A stretch of DNA of 64,000 nt from NCBI RefSeq assembly GCF_003014695.1, contig NZ_PYAS01000006.1, forward strand, positions 124,001 to 188,000, given 5' to 3'. Position numbers and translations under genes: made by a program. Below the pieces are notes generated by a model, which saw nothing but the letters and a program-made list of their open reading frames with translations, had not been told where the DNA came from and made no database searches. Shown piece after piece: positions 1 to 10,263 of this stretch; position 1 is the stretch's first letter, and every line of letters starts with the position of its first letter. Origin of the DNA: Dyadobacter jiangsuensis. Lineage in GTDB: Bacteria > Bacteroidota > Bacteroidia > Cytophagales > Spirosomataceae.

Positions 1-567
1 GGAGCGGCCGGAGGTCTGGGCGACATCGGCACACACGCCGAAAACCTGGCCGAATATATCACCGGGCTCAAAATCACCCAGATTTGCGCCGACCTTACAA
101 TATTTGTGGAAGGCCGTTTGCTGGATGATGATGCCAATATTCTACTCCGCTTTAATAACGGCGCCAAAGGTATCCTGCAAAACAGCCAGATCGCCAATGG
201 GGAGGAAAATGACCTCAATATCCGTGTCTACGGCGAAACGGGCGGATTGCAATGGAAGCAGATGGAGCCTAATACGCTGATTCACAAAACCAACCAGGGC
301 ACACGCATTATCCGCACGGGCGTGGGCAACCTGTCCAAAGCCGCACAGGTGCATACCCGCATCCCCGCCGGCCACCCCGAGGGCTATTTCGAAGCCTTCG
401 CCAACCTCTACCGCAACTTCGCCATTCACGTGAGGGCTTACTGGGAAGGTAAAAAGGCCGATCCTGTGTACGATTTCCCTTCGGCTCAGGATGGTTTGAG
501 GGGTATGAAGTTCATCGACGCCGTCATTGCTTCCAACAAGACGGAGACGAAATGGACCGATTTCTGA
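1..567 (+). CDS. Gfo/Idh/MocA family oxidoreductase (C-terminal part, 5' end outside window)
   Basis: The reading frame is open from base 1 to the TGA at 565-567, so the NAD(P)-binding Rossmann half lies upstream of the window. What remains (188 residues) is the C-terminal substrate-binding domain. It shows the GDIGTHAENLAEYITG motif, whose histidine is the usual active-site residue of the family, and the strand motif ANILLRFNNGAKG. These enzymes oxidise or reduce sugars, inositols and sugar acids with NAD(P); the substrate cannot be read from this piece. The next gene belongs to the same superfamily and has the equivalent IGSHLMDILEYITG motif, so the pair probably acts in one sugar pathway. 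Start not visible. Confidence 0.9.
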   Translation, partial: GAAGGLGDIGTHAENLAEYITGLKITQICADLTIFVEGRLLDDDANILLRFNNGAKGILQNSQIANGEENDLNIRVYGETGGLQWKQMEPNTLIHKTNQGTRIIRTGVGNLSKAAQVHTRIPAGHPEGYFEAFANLYRNFAIHVRAYWEGKKADPVYDFPSAQDGLRGMKFIDAVIASNKTETKWTDF

Positions 568-652
568 TCCTGAATACGCAATTCAATTACTGTACATCTC
601 AATTTAACCCGCGAGAGCGGACTGTTTTTCACCAATCATTCCATACCCATTT

Positions 653-1798
<1,146 letters not shown>

Positions 1799-1809
1799 TT
1801 TTGAATGAG

Positions 1810-1960
1810 CGAATGTGTGGACGGTCACTTATTGTCAGGTGTTGTCAAGTATTGTCAGGCATTGTCAGGTATTGTTTTAATTGCATAGTATTCATGACTA
1901 CCCGGCTACACCTGACCACACCTGACTACACTTGACCACACCTGACTATTCACACATTCG
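1810..1960. repeat. Inverted array of decamer repeats (long imperfect hairpin)
   Basis: This 151-base intergenic element has two arms. The left arm (1821-1870) is a run of ten-base units all carrying GTCA at the same place, of the type ATTGTCAGGT. The right arm (1909-1948) is a run of ten-base units of the type CCTGACCACA. The right arm is the reverse complement of the left, unit for unit, including a matching A-for-G change in one unit of each arm (GTCAAG at 1844-1849, CTTGAC at 1931-1936). The arms are closed by a perfect 10-bp outer stem: CGAATGTGTG (1810-1819) with CACACATTCG (1951-1960). The loop is about 35 bases. Function unknown; it lies between two same-strand genes and could act at RNA level. 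Confidence 0.85.
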
Positions 1961-1980
1961 ATCGCTAAAACATAACATTT

Positions 1981-3033
1981 ATGAAAACAATAAAAGGCCC
2001 CGGTATCTTCCTCGCCCAATTCCTTGGCGACGAAGCGCCGTTCAACTCACTGGATACCATCGCCGATTACATGGCAGGCCTTGGTTACAAAGGCTTGCAG
2101 CTCCCTACCTGGGACCCGCGTGTGATCGATGTGAAACAAGCTGCCGAGTCGCAGACTTATGCGGACGAGCTGAAAGGCAGATTGGCCGACAAAGGGCTTG
2201 AAATTACAGAATTGGCTTCGCACATTATCGGCCAGTTGGTGGCTTCCCACCCGGTTTACGACGAGATGTATGACAATTTCGCAGTGCCTGAGGTTCGTAA
2301 GAATCCGAAGGCGCGCGCCGAATGGGCTACCCAGCATTTGAAATATGTGGCGCAGGCAAGCCGTAGACTGGGCCTGAAAGCCAGCGCCTCATTTACCGGA
2401 GCATTGGCATGGCCTTTCCTGTACCCATGGCCTCAGCGTCCCGCTGGCCTGGTTGAAACCGCATTCAAAGAATTGGCTGCCCGCTGGAAGCCTATTCTGG
2501 ATGTCTATGACGAAAACGGCGTGGATGTGGCGTACGAATTGCACCCAGGCGAAGATGTTTTCGATGGTTCTACCTTCGAAATGTTCGTGGACTACCTCGG
2601 TGGTCACACCCGTGCAAATATCAACTACGACCCAAGCCATTTCGTGTTGCAGCAGTTGGATTACCTCCAATTCATCGATCTGTATCATGACCGCATTAAG
2701 GCATTCCATGTAAAAGATGCGGAATTCAACCCTAGCGGTAAGCAGGGCGTTTACAGCGGCTTCGCAGGCTGGGCTGACCGCGCAGGACGTTTCCGCTCAC
2801 TCGGTGATGGCCAGGTGGATTTCGGCGCGATTTTCTCGAAACTGTCTCAATACGACTACGACAGCTGGGCGGTTCTGGAATGGGAATGCTGTATCAAATC
2901 GCCTGTACAAGGTGCGGCCGAAGGTGCACCGTTCATCGAAAGCCACATCATCGAGGTGACTACGAAAGCATTCGATGATTTCGCCGGAACCGGTGCTGAT
3001 GAGGCATTTAACCGCAAGGTGCTGGGTCTATAA
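1981..3033 (+). CDS. Sugar phosphate isomerase/epimerase (AP-endonuclease-2-like TIM barrel)
   Basis: 350 residues with no signal peptide, therefore cytoplasmic. The sequence reads as a xylose-isomerase-like TIM barrel. Metal-ligand type motifs typical of the family are visible: YELHPGEDVFDG in the middle, NINYDPSHFVLQQLDY, AFHVKDAEF and the C-terminal AVLEWECCIKSP. Acidic and histidine residues in these motifs normally bind a divalent metal that assists ketose/aldose isomerisation or epimerisation. It sits downstream of two Gfo/Idh/MocA enzymes, with which this family commonly forms operons, although a 182-base gap holding the decamer hairpin separates it from them. A strong terminator follows. 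Exact substrate not readable. Confidence 0.9.
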   Translation: MKTIKGPGIFLAQFLGDEAPFNSLDTIADYMAGLGYKGLQLPTWDPRVIDVKQAAESQTYADELKGRLADKGLEITELASHIIGQLVASHPVYDEMYDNFAVPEVRKNPKARAEWATQHLKYVAQASRRLGLKASASFTGALAWPFLYPWPQRPAGLVETAFKELAARWKPILDVYDENGVDVAYELHPGEDVFDGSTFEMFVDYLGGHTRANINYDPSHFVLQQLDYLQFIDLYHDRIKAFHVKDAEFNPSGKQGVYSGFAGWADRAGRFRSLGDGQVDFGAIFSKLSQYDYDSWAVLEWECCIKSPVQGAAEGAPFIESHIIEVTTKAFDDFAGTGADEAFNRKVLGL

Positions 3034-3055
3034 TTGTCGATCTTACAAGTATATT

Positions 3056-3090
3056 GAAAACCTATCTTCCTTATGGAAGGTAGGTTTTTT
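3056..3090 (+). terminator. Rho-independent terminator after the isomerase gene
   Basis: AAAACCTATCTTCC and GGAAGGTAGGTTTT form a 14-bp stem with one G-T wobble around a TTAT loop, and a run of six T completes the signal. It lies 23 bases after the stop codon and separates the isomerase from the large exported dehydrogenase. Confidence 0.85.
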
Positions 3091-3117
3091 CTACGTTAAC
3101 CAATACCAACCAATCTA

Positions 3118-6100
3118 ATGAATGAATCCCCTTTTCGAAAAGTTTTGAAACGTTTCAGGATCGCCGGTGTGACGGCCCTGGCATGTTGCAGTCTGATGGC
3201 TACGGCCCAGACAGTGACGCCGGAAAAGCGCGTGCTGGTGTTCTCGAAAACCGCCGGGTTCCGGCACTCTTCTATCCCCGCTGGTAAAACTGCCATCTTG
3301 AAACTAGGTAAAGAAACTGGCTTCGCGGTAGATACTACCGAAAATGCAAGCGTGTTTACCAACAAAAACCTGCAAAAATACAGCGCCGTTATATTCCTAA
3401 ACACCACCGGTAATGTACTGAACGACAAGCAGCAGGATGCATTTGAGCGCTACATCCAGGCGGGCGGCGGTTATGTGGGCATCCACGCCGCAACCGACAC
3501 CGAATATGACTGGCAATGGTACAACAAGCTCGCCGGCGCGCAATTCCTGAGCCACCCGGGTAACCCCAACGTGCAAGAAGGCGAAGCGTTTGTTGTAAGT
3601 GACCAACACCCGTCGATGGATGGCTTTCCAAAAAAATGGAAGATCAAGGACGAATTTTACGACTTCAAAAACTTCAATGAGAAGGTAAATGTCCTGGTAA
3701 AAATCGATGAGAAGACTTACAAGGATGGCAAAATGGGCGATAACCATCCGATGTCGTGGTACCACGAGTTCGACGGAGGCCGCGCATTCTATACCAACTT
3801 CGGGCATGAAGATGCCACTTATATCAATCCCGTTTTTGTAAAACACCTGACCGGGGGCCTCAACTGGGCAATGGCATCGAAACTGGATTATGCCAAATCC
3901 CGTCCCGAAGAAAACCGTTTCACTAAAAAAGTACTCGCTTCCAAACTCGACGAGCCGACAGAACTGGTCGTTCTCGATGACCAGCGTGTGCTTTTCACCG
4001 AAAGAAAGGGAAAAGTGAAGCTTTACAATCCTAAAACCGGCAAGATTAAACTCGTTGGTGAAGTACCCGTTTATACCAAGCAGGAATATGGGTTAATGGG
4101 CCTGAATATCGACCCGAACTTCAAAACCAACAAACTGATTTACATGTACTATTCGCCGCCATCGACGGAGGCGGATACTGCCCAGCATTTGTCGAGGTTT
4201 AAATACGACGATGTGAAAGACACGGTGCTACTTAGCACAGAAGAAGTAATGCTCACTGTGCCCGTGAAGCGCACTGACTGCTGCCATACCGGTGGTTCCA
4301 TTGCCTGGGATGCGAAAGGGAACCTCTACCTCTCCACCGGAGACGATGTAAACCCTTTCCAATCCAGCGGATACGGCCCTATCGATGAGCGTCCGGGACG
4401 TGAGGGCTGGGACGGTCAGCACACCTCGTCCAACACCAATTCACTGAGAGGAAAAGTATTGCGCATTAAGCCTCGTTACGGCGATCGCCGTGCAAATATG
4501 CCAGGTGGTACCAACCTGTACGATATTCCTGAAGGCAACTTGTTCCCTCCCGGAACGGATAAGACCCGCCCTGAGATCTACGTGATGGGTACCCGTAACC
4601 CTTACCGCATTTCAGTGGATCAGCACACAGGCTATTTGTACTGGGGTGATGTAGGTCCGGATGCTTCAAATGACGATCCGAAACGTGGCCCAAGAGGATA
4701 CGACGAGGTCAACCAGGCCAGAAAGGCGGGCTATTTCGGCTATCCGCTCTTTATCGGTAACAACAGGCCATACATCGACTACAACTTTGCCGACAGCACT
4801 TCCGGCAAACCGTTCGATCCGTTGAAACCGATCAATAACTCACCGCACAACACCGGTTTACAGGAGCTACCGCCTGCTCAGCCTGCATTCATTTACTATC
4901 CGTATGCCGATTCGCCCGAATTCGGCGCAATTGTCGGCAAGGGCGGACGGAATGCCATGGCCGGTCCGGTATATTATGCTGCCGATTTCCAGGATAGCAA
5001 GGTTAAATTCCCTTCCTATTACAATGGCAAATTCTTCGCATATGACTGGATCCGCGATTACATCAATATCGTGACGATGAACGAAAAAGGTGATCTGCTA
5101 AGCATCGAGCGCTTCATGCCCAGCACTAAGTTCAGCCACCCGATCGACATGCAATTTGCCAAAGACGGCTCATTGTACACATTGGAATACGGCCCCAACT
5201 GGTTCGCGCAAAACGACGAGGCCAGCCTCTCGCACGTTACCTTTAATGCGGGTAATCGCGTGCCTGTGGCTGTTGCGAGCGCTACCAACACAACAGGCGC
5301 GACTCCTTTGAAAGTCAATTTCTCTTCCAAAGGCTCACTGGATTATGACGGCGACCCGATCAAGTACGAATGGTCATTTGGCAAAGGTCTGCCAAAAAGT
5401 ACAATGGCTAACCCAAGCTTTACGTACGCTAAACCAGGTGAATATACCGCCACTTTGAAAGTGACCGACAATGCCGGCAACTCCAACACCTCGGACGTGA
5501 TCGTACGCGTGGGTAATGCGATTCCGAAAGTGAATGTGGCCATCAAAGGCAACAAGACTTTCTACTGGAACGACAAGCCTGTGAACTACGAAGTTTCCGT
5601 TTCGGATAAGGAAGATGGAAGCCTCGCGGATAAAAAGATCCCCGAAGATGAGGTCACGTTGACCATCAACTACCTCGAAGGTTTTGATAAAACGCAACTC
5701 GCACAAGGTCATCAGGCTAACACCGGCTTCGAAACCGGCAAGCGTATGATCGAGCTGAGCGATTGCAAAGCCTGCCATTCGATTGATAAAAAGTCGATTG
5801 GCCCCGCTTATCGCGAGGTTGCGAAGAAATATGCCAGCGAGCGAAACTCCTTGAAAACGCTGACCGACAAAGTACTCAAAGGCGGAAGCGGTGTTTGGGG
5901 TGAGCAGGCAATGCCCGGCCACCCGCAGCACAAGCCTGAGGAAATCGAGGAAATGGTGAAGTATATCCTGGACCTTAATAACCAAAAAGCTGTCGCCAAA
6001 AAGCCGTTGAAGAGCTCTTATGTAACCGAAGCCAAGAAAAAGCAGGGGTCATATATCTTCACTGCCAGCTACACCGACAAAGGAAACGGCAACATGGGCC

Positions 6101-6525
6101 CATTAACCGGCTCTAAAACCATAGCGCTGCGCCCTTCGACGGTAATGGCCAACATGGCGGACACCACCAAAAATACCTTCAAATACAAGGGTGATAATGG
6201 CAACGAAATGGTGATCGGGATGAAAGATGGCGGCTTCATCGCATTTGACGACATCGACCTCAGCGAGATTTCCAAACTGGCTGTTGCCGTAGGAAGCAAA
6301 TCCGGGCAATCTGCTGGAGGAACCCTGGAAGTCCGCCTTGATGGTGTGGCCGGAGCGAAAATTGGTGAAGGCAAAGTGGAAAAATCTGAAACGATCAATA
6401 TCCCTGTAAAAGCGCCAGCCGATGGCAAGTTGCACAAGGTTTATTTTGTATTTAAAAATGCAGAAGCCGGCAACAAGCCATTGTTCTCGATTGAATCCGT
6501 CCAGTTCGAGAATGCCGCGTTGTAA
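3118..6525 (+). CDS. Exported multidomain protein: ThuA, glucose/sorbosone dehydrogenase, PKD, cytochrome c, carbohydrate-binding-like end
   Basis: 1135 residues. An N-terminal signal peptide (basic start, hydrophobic core, ATAQ cleavage region near residue 31) sends it across the inner membrane. Domains in order: ThuA-like (about 36-255, starting KRVLVFSKTAGFRHSSI), six-bladed propeller of the glucose/sorbosone dehydrogenase type (about 267-710, with FTERKGKVKLYNP and VMGTRNPYRISVD), PKD (about 711-801), mono-haem cytochrome c with CKACH at 883-887 and a C-terminal beta-rich domain (about 966-1135) resembling CBM6-type modules. The propeller family uses PQQ to oxidise sugars, so the haem domain could accept the electrons in cis. 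The downstream terminator and the preceding sugar genes support a role in extracytoplasmic sugar oxidation. Substrate unknown. Confidence 0.9.
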   Translation: MNESPFRKVLKRFRIAGVTALACCSLMATAQTVTPEKRVLVFSKTAGFRHSSIPAGKTAILKLGKETGFAVDTTENASVFTNKNLQKYSAVIFLNTTGNVLNDKQQDAFERYIQAGGGYVGIHAATDTEYDWQWYNKLAGAQFLSHPGNPNVQEGEAFVVSDQHPSMDGFPKKWKIKDEFYDFKNFNEKVNVLVKIDEKTYKDGKMGDNHPMSWYHEFDGGRAFYTNFGHEDATYINPVFVKHLTGGLNWAMASKLDYAKSRPEENRFTKKVLASKLDEPTELVVLDDQRVLFTERKGKVKLYNPKTGKIKLVGEVPVYTKQEYGLMGLNIDPNFKTNKLIYMYYSPPSTEADTAQHLSRFKYDDVKDTVLLSTEEVMLTVPVKRTDCCHTGGSIAWDAKGNLYLSTGDDVNPFQSSGYGPIDERPGREGWDGQHTSSNTNSLRGKVLRIKPRYGDRRANMPGGTNLYDIPEGNLFPPGTDKTRPEIYVMGTRNPYRISVDQHTGYLYWGDVGPDASNDDPKRGPRGYDEVNQARKAGYFGYPLFIGNNRPYIDYNFADSTSGKPFDPLKPINNSPHNTGLQELPPAQPAFIYYPYADSPEFGAIVGKGGRNAMAGPVYYAADFQDSKVKFPSYYNGKFFAYDWIRDYINIVTMNEKGDLLSIERFMPSTKFSHPIDMQFAKDGSLYTLEYGPNWFAQNDEASLSHVTFNAGNRVPVAVASATNTTGATPLKVNFSSKGSLDYDGDPIKYEWSFGKGLPKSTMANPSFTYAKPGEYTATLKVTDNAGNSNTSDVIVRVGNAIPKVNVAIKGNKTFYWNDKPVNYEVSVSDKEDGSLADKKIPEDEVTLTINYLEGFDKTQLAQGHQANTGFETGKRMIELSDCKACHSIDKKSIGPAYREVAKKYASERNSLKTLTDKVLKGGSGVWGEQAMPGHPQHKPEEIEEMVKYILDLNNQKAVAKKPLKSSYVTEAKKKQGSYIFTASYTDKGNGNMGPLTGSKTIALRPSTVMANMADTTKNTFKYKGDNGNEMVIGMKDGGFIAFDDIDLSEISKLAVAVGSKSGQSAGGTLEVRLDGVAGAKIGEGKVEKSETINIPVKAPADGKLHKVYFVFKNAEAGNKPLFSIESVQFENAAL

Positions 6526-6548
6526 AATTGCTTTCCGGTAATAATGTC

Positions 6549-6584
6549 AAAAGCGGGCTTCTTTGCAGAGGCCCGCTTTTGCTT
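6549..6584. terminator. Bidirectional terminator between convergent genes
   Basis: AAAAGCGGGC (6549-6558) and GCCCGCTTTT (6571-6580) form a perfect 10-bp stem with a 12-base loop. The flanking A and T runs let it work in both directions, for the dehydrogenase fusion on the plus strand and the fibre gene array on the minus strand. Confidence 0.85.
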
Positions 6585-6603
6585 TCTAGCAACTAAGGAT
6601 ACC

Positions 6604-8310
6604 TTACTTCTGAACCACCATTTTCTTCACACCGTTGCTCTTTCCATCCGTAACCAAATCATACAAAAAAACGCCGTTTTGAAAGTCTCCTGCCGAAATC
6701 GTCAGCTGTCCTTCTCCCCGCTCCTTCACCGGATAAGAATTTACCTTCGCACCATTTACAGCATACACATCGACTCTCGCCTCCTTAACCGATTGAGGAA
6801 CGAAGTATTTGATCGCCGAACTTTCGGAAAACCCGTTCGGTACATTTTGCTCAAGAACCACCCCATTCGCATTCGGCTCAATCCGTGCAGCGCTCCCATT
6901 CAAAGGTTTCGCGGTATTCGAAGCCACGATCCGCTCCAATAGTTCGAGCCGCTTTGATAATTCGACTACCTGCGCATTCGTTTCTTTCAATTCCGCGTCC
7001 TTTTGCTCAATGACTCGCTGCTGTTCTTTTACGGAATTGATCAGAATGTAAGTGACCGCATTCGCATCGTAATCCAGGTACTCGGTTTTTTTGCCCAACG
7101 AATCCTGATGCGTAAATGTACCAATCGTATAAGGCGCTATTTTCTGCATTTCCTGCGCGATGATACCTACGAACTTTTTATCGCCGGTTTCGATGCCCGC
7201 TTGGCCATTGTACTGAAACCAGACCGGTTTGATTTGTTTGAGCAGGTGAAGGCCGTCGGTAAAGTCGGTGATGTTCTTTTTGAGGCGACTGTCCGAGGCT
7301 ACGATCCAATCCGGCGATCCGGCCTTGGCTGCGGCATCGGTGCTGAGGTGGAGTTGGAAGGATGGAGCCGATACACCAATGCCGACATTGGCATTTTTAC
7401 CGAGGACGATGCTATTATTGGCTGTGACCTTTGCTTCTGAACCTATTGCGGTTGCATTTTCCAATGTCGCGTTTCCGGTAGCGCCATATCCGAGGTAGGT
7501 ATTCCGTTGCCCCGTCGTGTTATGATAACCGGCACCATAGCCGAGAAAAACATTCTGGTGGCCATTTGTATTGGAATAGCCTGATTTATTTCCCAGAAAG
7601 ACATTCCCCACACCGGTTTGGCTCGAATAGCCGGATTGGGAACCTAAAAACGTATTAAAAAAACCTTCCTTATTCGAGTAGCCGGCTTCATTGCCCAAAA
7701 AAGAGTTTTCGTTTCCTTTGTTAAGTCGTCCACTCATTGCTCCCAAAAATACATTCAAATTGCCATCACTATCGTAACCCGACATACGTCCTATGATGCA
7801 GTTGTCATTACCTGACCCCTCTTTGAACGACGTATTCCCCATAACGACATTATTCGATGCGTCAAAAGAATACTGTCCAGCCCAGTTACCAATATAGACA
7901 TTCCCTTGCCCAACGCCGTTTGAGGTACCGGCATATGCCCCGATGTAGGTATTATATGACATGCCAGCTGAGCCACCCGCAGCGACACCCAGATACGTAT
8001 TGTTGACACCAGTGAGATGATTAACACCCGCCTGAGAACCTACAAAAGTATTTCCGGCCCCTGTACTAAATTGACCCGATCTGGAACCAACAAACGTGTT
8101 GTCATTGCCCCCAGTATTAGAGGTACCAGCCTCGTGCCCCAGCATCGTATTGTCGGCCCCAGTATTAATCTTTCCTGCATCAGTACCAAAGAATGCGTGT
8201 CTTGTTCCTACTGTTCCCGCCCCCATTCCATAATGTGTCTGCGCATTCACTTGCATTGTCACACACGCGCCCATCATCAGCGCTCCTGCCATTCTGTACC
8301 ATTCCTTCAT
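6604..8310 (-). CDS. Surface fibre protein 1: head repeats, S74 chaperone, coiled coil, T9SS sorting domain
   Basis: 568 residues from the ATG at 8310; a TTG two codons upstream is less likely. A signal peptide ends near VNAQTHYG. About 14 repeats of roughly 23 residues follow, of the type NTFLGSQSGYSS, a pattern seen in trimeric adhesin (YadA-like) heads. The linker NVGIGVSAPSFQLHLSTDAA leads into a peptidase S74 / intramolecular chaperone domain beginning at Ser339-Asp340-x-Arg-Leu-Lys344. A predicted coiled coil follows, then a C-terminal type A T9SS sorting domain starting LEQNVPNGFSE. It should be exported by Sec, carried by T9SS and displayed or released as a trimeric fibre. It is the last gene of four tandem paralogues and closest to the second copy. 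Confidence 0.88.
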   Translation of the reverse strand: MKEWYRMAGALMMGACVTMQVNAQTHYGMGAGTVGTRHAFFGTDAGKINTGADNTMLGHEAGTSNTGGNDNTFVGSRSGQFSTGAGNTFVGSQAGVNHLTGVNNTYLGVAAGGSAGMSYNTYIGAYAGTSNGVGQGNVYIGNWAGQYSFDASNNVVMGNTSFKEGSGNDNCIIGRMSGYDSDGNLNVFLGAMSGRLNKGNENSFLGNEAGYSNKEGFFNTFLGSQSGYSSQTGVGNVFLGNKSGYSNTNGHQNVFLGYGAGYHNTTGQRNTYLGYGATGNATLENATAIGSEAKVTANNSIVLGKNANVGIGVSAPSFQLHLSTDAAAKAGSPDWIVASDSRLKKNITDFTDGLHLLKQIKPVWFQYNGQAGIETGDKKFVGIIAQEMQKIAPYTIGTFTHQDSLGKKTEYLDYDANAVTYILINSVKEQQRVIEQKDAELKETNAQVVELSKRLELLERIVASNTAKPLNGSAARIEPNANGVVLEQNVPNGFSESSAIKYFVPQSVKEARVDVYAVNGAKVNSYPVKERGEGQLTISAGDFQNGVFLYDLVTDGKSNGVKKMVVQK

Positions 8311-8469
8311 AATCAATACCTTGTTTAGATGAGTGAGGATTTACCTCGATTGATTCTGCAACAGGTACAAAACTGATATGCAGGAATCGAAATTTGCGAA
8401 TCGAATGAAGCAGTGGGAGATCGAGGTTATTTGTCGGACAGGCATTTTTTTCAACCGCTTGCAAAAGCA

Positions 8470-8500
8470 AATGCGGGCACTCTTTGGGAACACCCGCATT
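8470..8500 (-). terminator. Probable terminator downstream of fibre gene 2
   Basis: AATGCGGG (8470-8477) pairs with CCCGCATT (8493-8500). Read on the minus strand the stem is followed by TGCTTTTGC. It lies 35 bases after the stop codon of the second fibre gene. The T tract is short, so termination may be partial. Confidence 0.5.
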
Positions 8501-8534
8501 ACTAAGTCGCCTGCCTTGGAACACATTTCCAGTT

Positions 8535-10235
8535 CTACTTCTCAACCACCATTTTCCTAACACCATTGCTTTTCCCATCAGTCACGAGGTCGTAAAGAAA
8601 AACACCGTTCTCAAAGTCGGAAGCAGAGATCGTCAACTTTCCTTCCCCTCTCTCATTCACAGAATAGGAATTCACCTTGGTACCATTCGCTGAATACACA
8701 TTGACAGTTGCCTCCTTCACAGATTTTGGAATAAAGTATTTGATGGCCGAACTTCCAGAAAAGCCATTCGGAGCATTTTGTTCGAGAACCACTCCGTCCT
8801 CCTTTTGTTCCATACAGGCCGTGCTACCGGTCAAGGATTTTACGGCGTTATCTGCAATGATTCGTTCCAACTGTTCCAACCGTTTTGACAGTTCCGAGAC
8901 CTGCTCATTCACCACTTTTAGCTCTGCATCCTTTTGCTCGACAACTTCCTTCACAGCATTGATAAGAATATAAGTAACCGCGTTCGCATCATAACCCAGG
9001 TATTCTGTCTTATTGCCTAATGAATCCTGATGCGTGAATGCGCCAATCGTGTAAGGCGCTATTTTCTGCATTTCCTGCGCGATGATACCTACGAACTTTT
9101 TATCGCCGGTTTCGATGCCCGCTTTGCCGTTGTACTGAAACCAAACGGGATGGATTTGTTTGAGCAGATTGAGGCCGTCGGTAAAGTTGGTGACGTTCTT
9201 TTTGAGGCGGTGGTCGGAGGCCACTATCCAGTTGGGCGAGCCGGCCTTGGCTGCGGCGTCGGTGCTGAGATGGAGTTGAAAGGATGGTGCGGAGGTGCCG
9301 ATGCCGACATTGGCTTTATGACCCAGTACAATGCTGTTGCTCGCAGTGACTTTTGCTTCTGAACCGATTGCCGTCGCATTCTCCACCACCGGGTTGCCAG
9401 TGGCACCGTAGCCCAAATAGGTATTCCGCTGGCCGATTGTGTTATGAAATCCCGCACCATATCCGAGGAAAACATTCTGGTGGCCGTTTGTGTTGGAATA
9501 GCCGGATTTGTTTCCCAAAAAAACATTTCCGACACCAGTTTGGCTCGAATAGCCCGACTCAGATCCTACAAAAGTATTGGAGAAACCCTCCTTATTGTTA
9601 TACCCGGAGTTTTCTCCCAAAAAAGCGTTGTGATGGCCGGTTGTGTTGTTTACGCCCGTTTCTGAACCCACAAATGTGTTTAGCTCGCCGATACCGGCTA
9701 AGTAGCCTGCCCGGTACCCCAAGAAAGTGTTACTGGATCCCGCATTACTATGGCCTGCTTCCGAGCCCAGTAACACATTATGGTCGCCAATTGCCATCCG
9801 ACCTGCGTGATATCCAATGGAGCAATTGCCGAGGCCCGTCTTGCCGAAGTATTGGGCTTGATGACCAATGGCAACGTTTCCTCCTCCGTCCTTATTTAGT
9901 AATCCGGCGTCCGCCCCGATATACGTGTTCATATTTCCGGAAACATTTTCCAAACCAGCTCCGTCGCCGATAAAAACATTGGAATTCCCGTCAATGGTTT
10001 TGTATCCCGCGAAACTGCCGACGAAGGTATTGGCTGCGCCATCTACATTGCTGAAACCAGACTCGTGTCCCAGGAATGAATTGTTACTGCCTAAGTTTAC
10101 CATTCCTGCGTTTGTCCCAAAAAACGCATGTGCAGCACCTTGCGTGCCGGCGCCCATTCCGTAGTGCGTTTGTGCATCTACCTGCGTAGCGCTGAGAATT
10201 CCTATCGCCAACGCTAGTTTGTAACATTTGTCCAT
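8535..10235 (-). CDS. Surface fibre protein 2: head repeats, S74 chaperone, coiled coil, T9SS sorting domain
   Basis: 566 residues. The signal peptide ends near VDAQTHYG and is followed by about 14 head repeats of the NTFVGSESGYSS kind. The S74 domain starts at Ser340-Asp341-His-Arg-Leu-Lys345. The coiled coil after it is a few residues shorter than in copy 1 (AVKEVVEQKDAEL, lacking the QQR segment). The C-terminus has the T9SS type A domain starting LEQNAPNGFSG. It shares long near-identical stretches with copy 1, including a 73-base identical run in the S74 region, so the two are a recent duplication or are being homogenised. Only 28 bases separate it from the upstream third copy, so these two are probably co-transcribed. 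Confidence 0.88.
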   Translation of the reverse strand: MDKCYKLALAIGILSATQVDAQTHYGMGAGTQGAAHAFFGTNAGMVNLGSNNSFLGHESGFSNVDGAANTFVGSFAGYKTIDGNSNVFIGDGAGLENVSGNMNTYIGADAGLLNKDGGGNVAIGHQAQYFGKTGLGNCSIGYHAGRMAIGDHNVLLGSEAGHSNAGSSNTFLGYRAGYLAGIGELNTFVGSETGVNNTTGHHNAFLGENSGYNNKEGFSNTFVGSESGYSSQTGVGNVFLGNKSGYSNTNGHQNVFLGYGAGFHNTIGQRNTYLGYGATGNPVVENATAIGSEAKVTASNSIVLGHKANVGIGTSAPSFQLHLSTDAAAKAGSPNWIVASDHRLKKNVTNFTDGLNLLKQIHPVWFQYNGKAGIETGDKKFVGIIAQEMQKIAPYTIGAFTHQDSLGNKTEYLGYDANAVTYILINAVKEVVEQKDAELKVVNEQVSELSKRLEQLERIIADNAVKSLTGSTACMEQKEDGVVLEQNAPNGFSGSSAIKYFIPKSVKEATVNVYSANGTKVNSYSVNERGEGKLTISASDFENGVFLYDLVTDGKSNGVRKMVVEK

Positions 10236-10263
10236 AATAGTGTTGTGTTTAAGTTGAGTGGGG

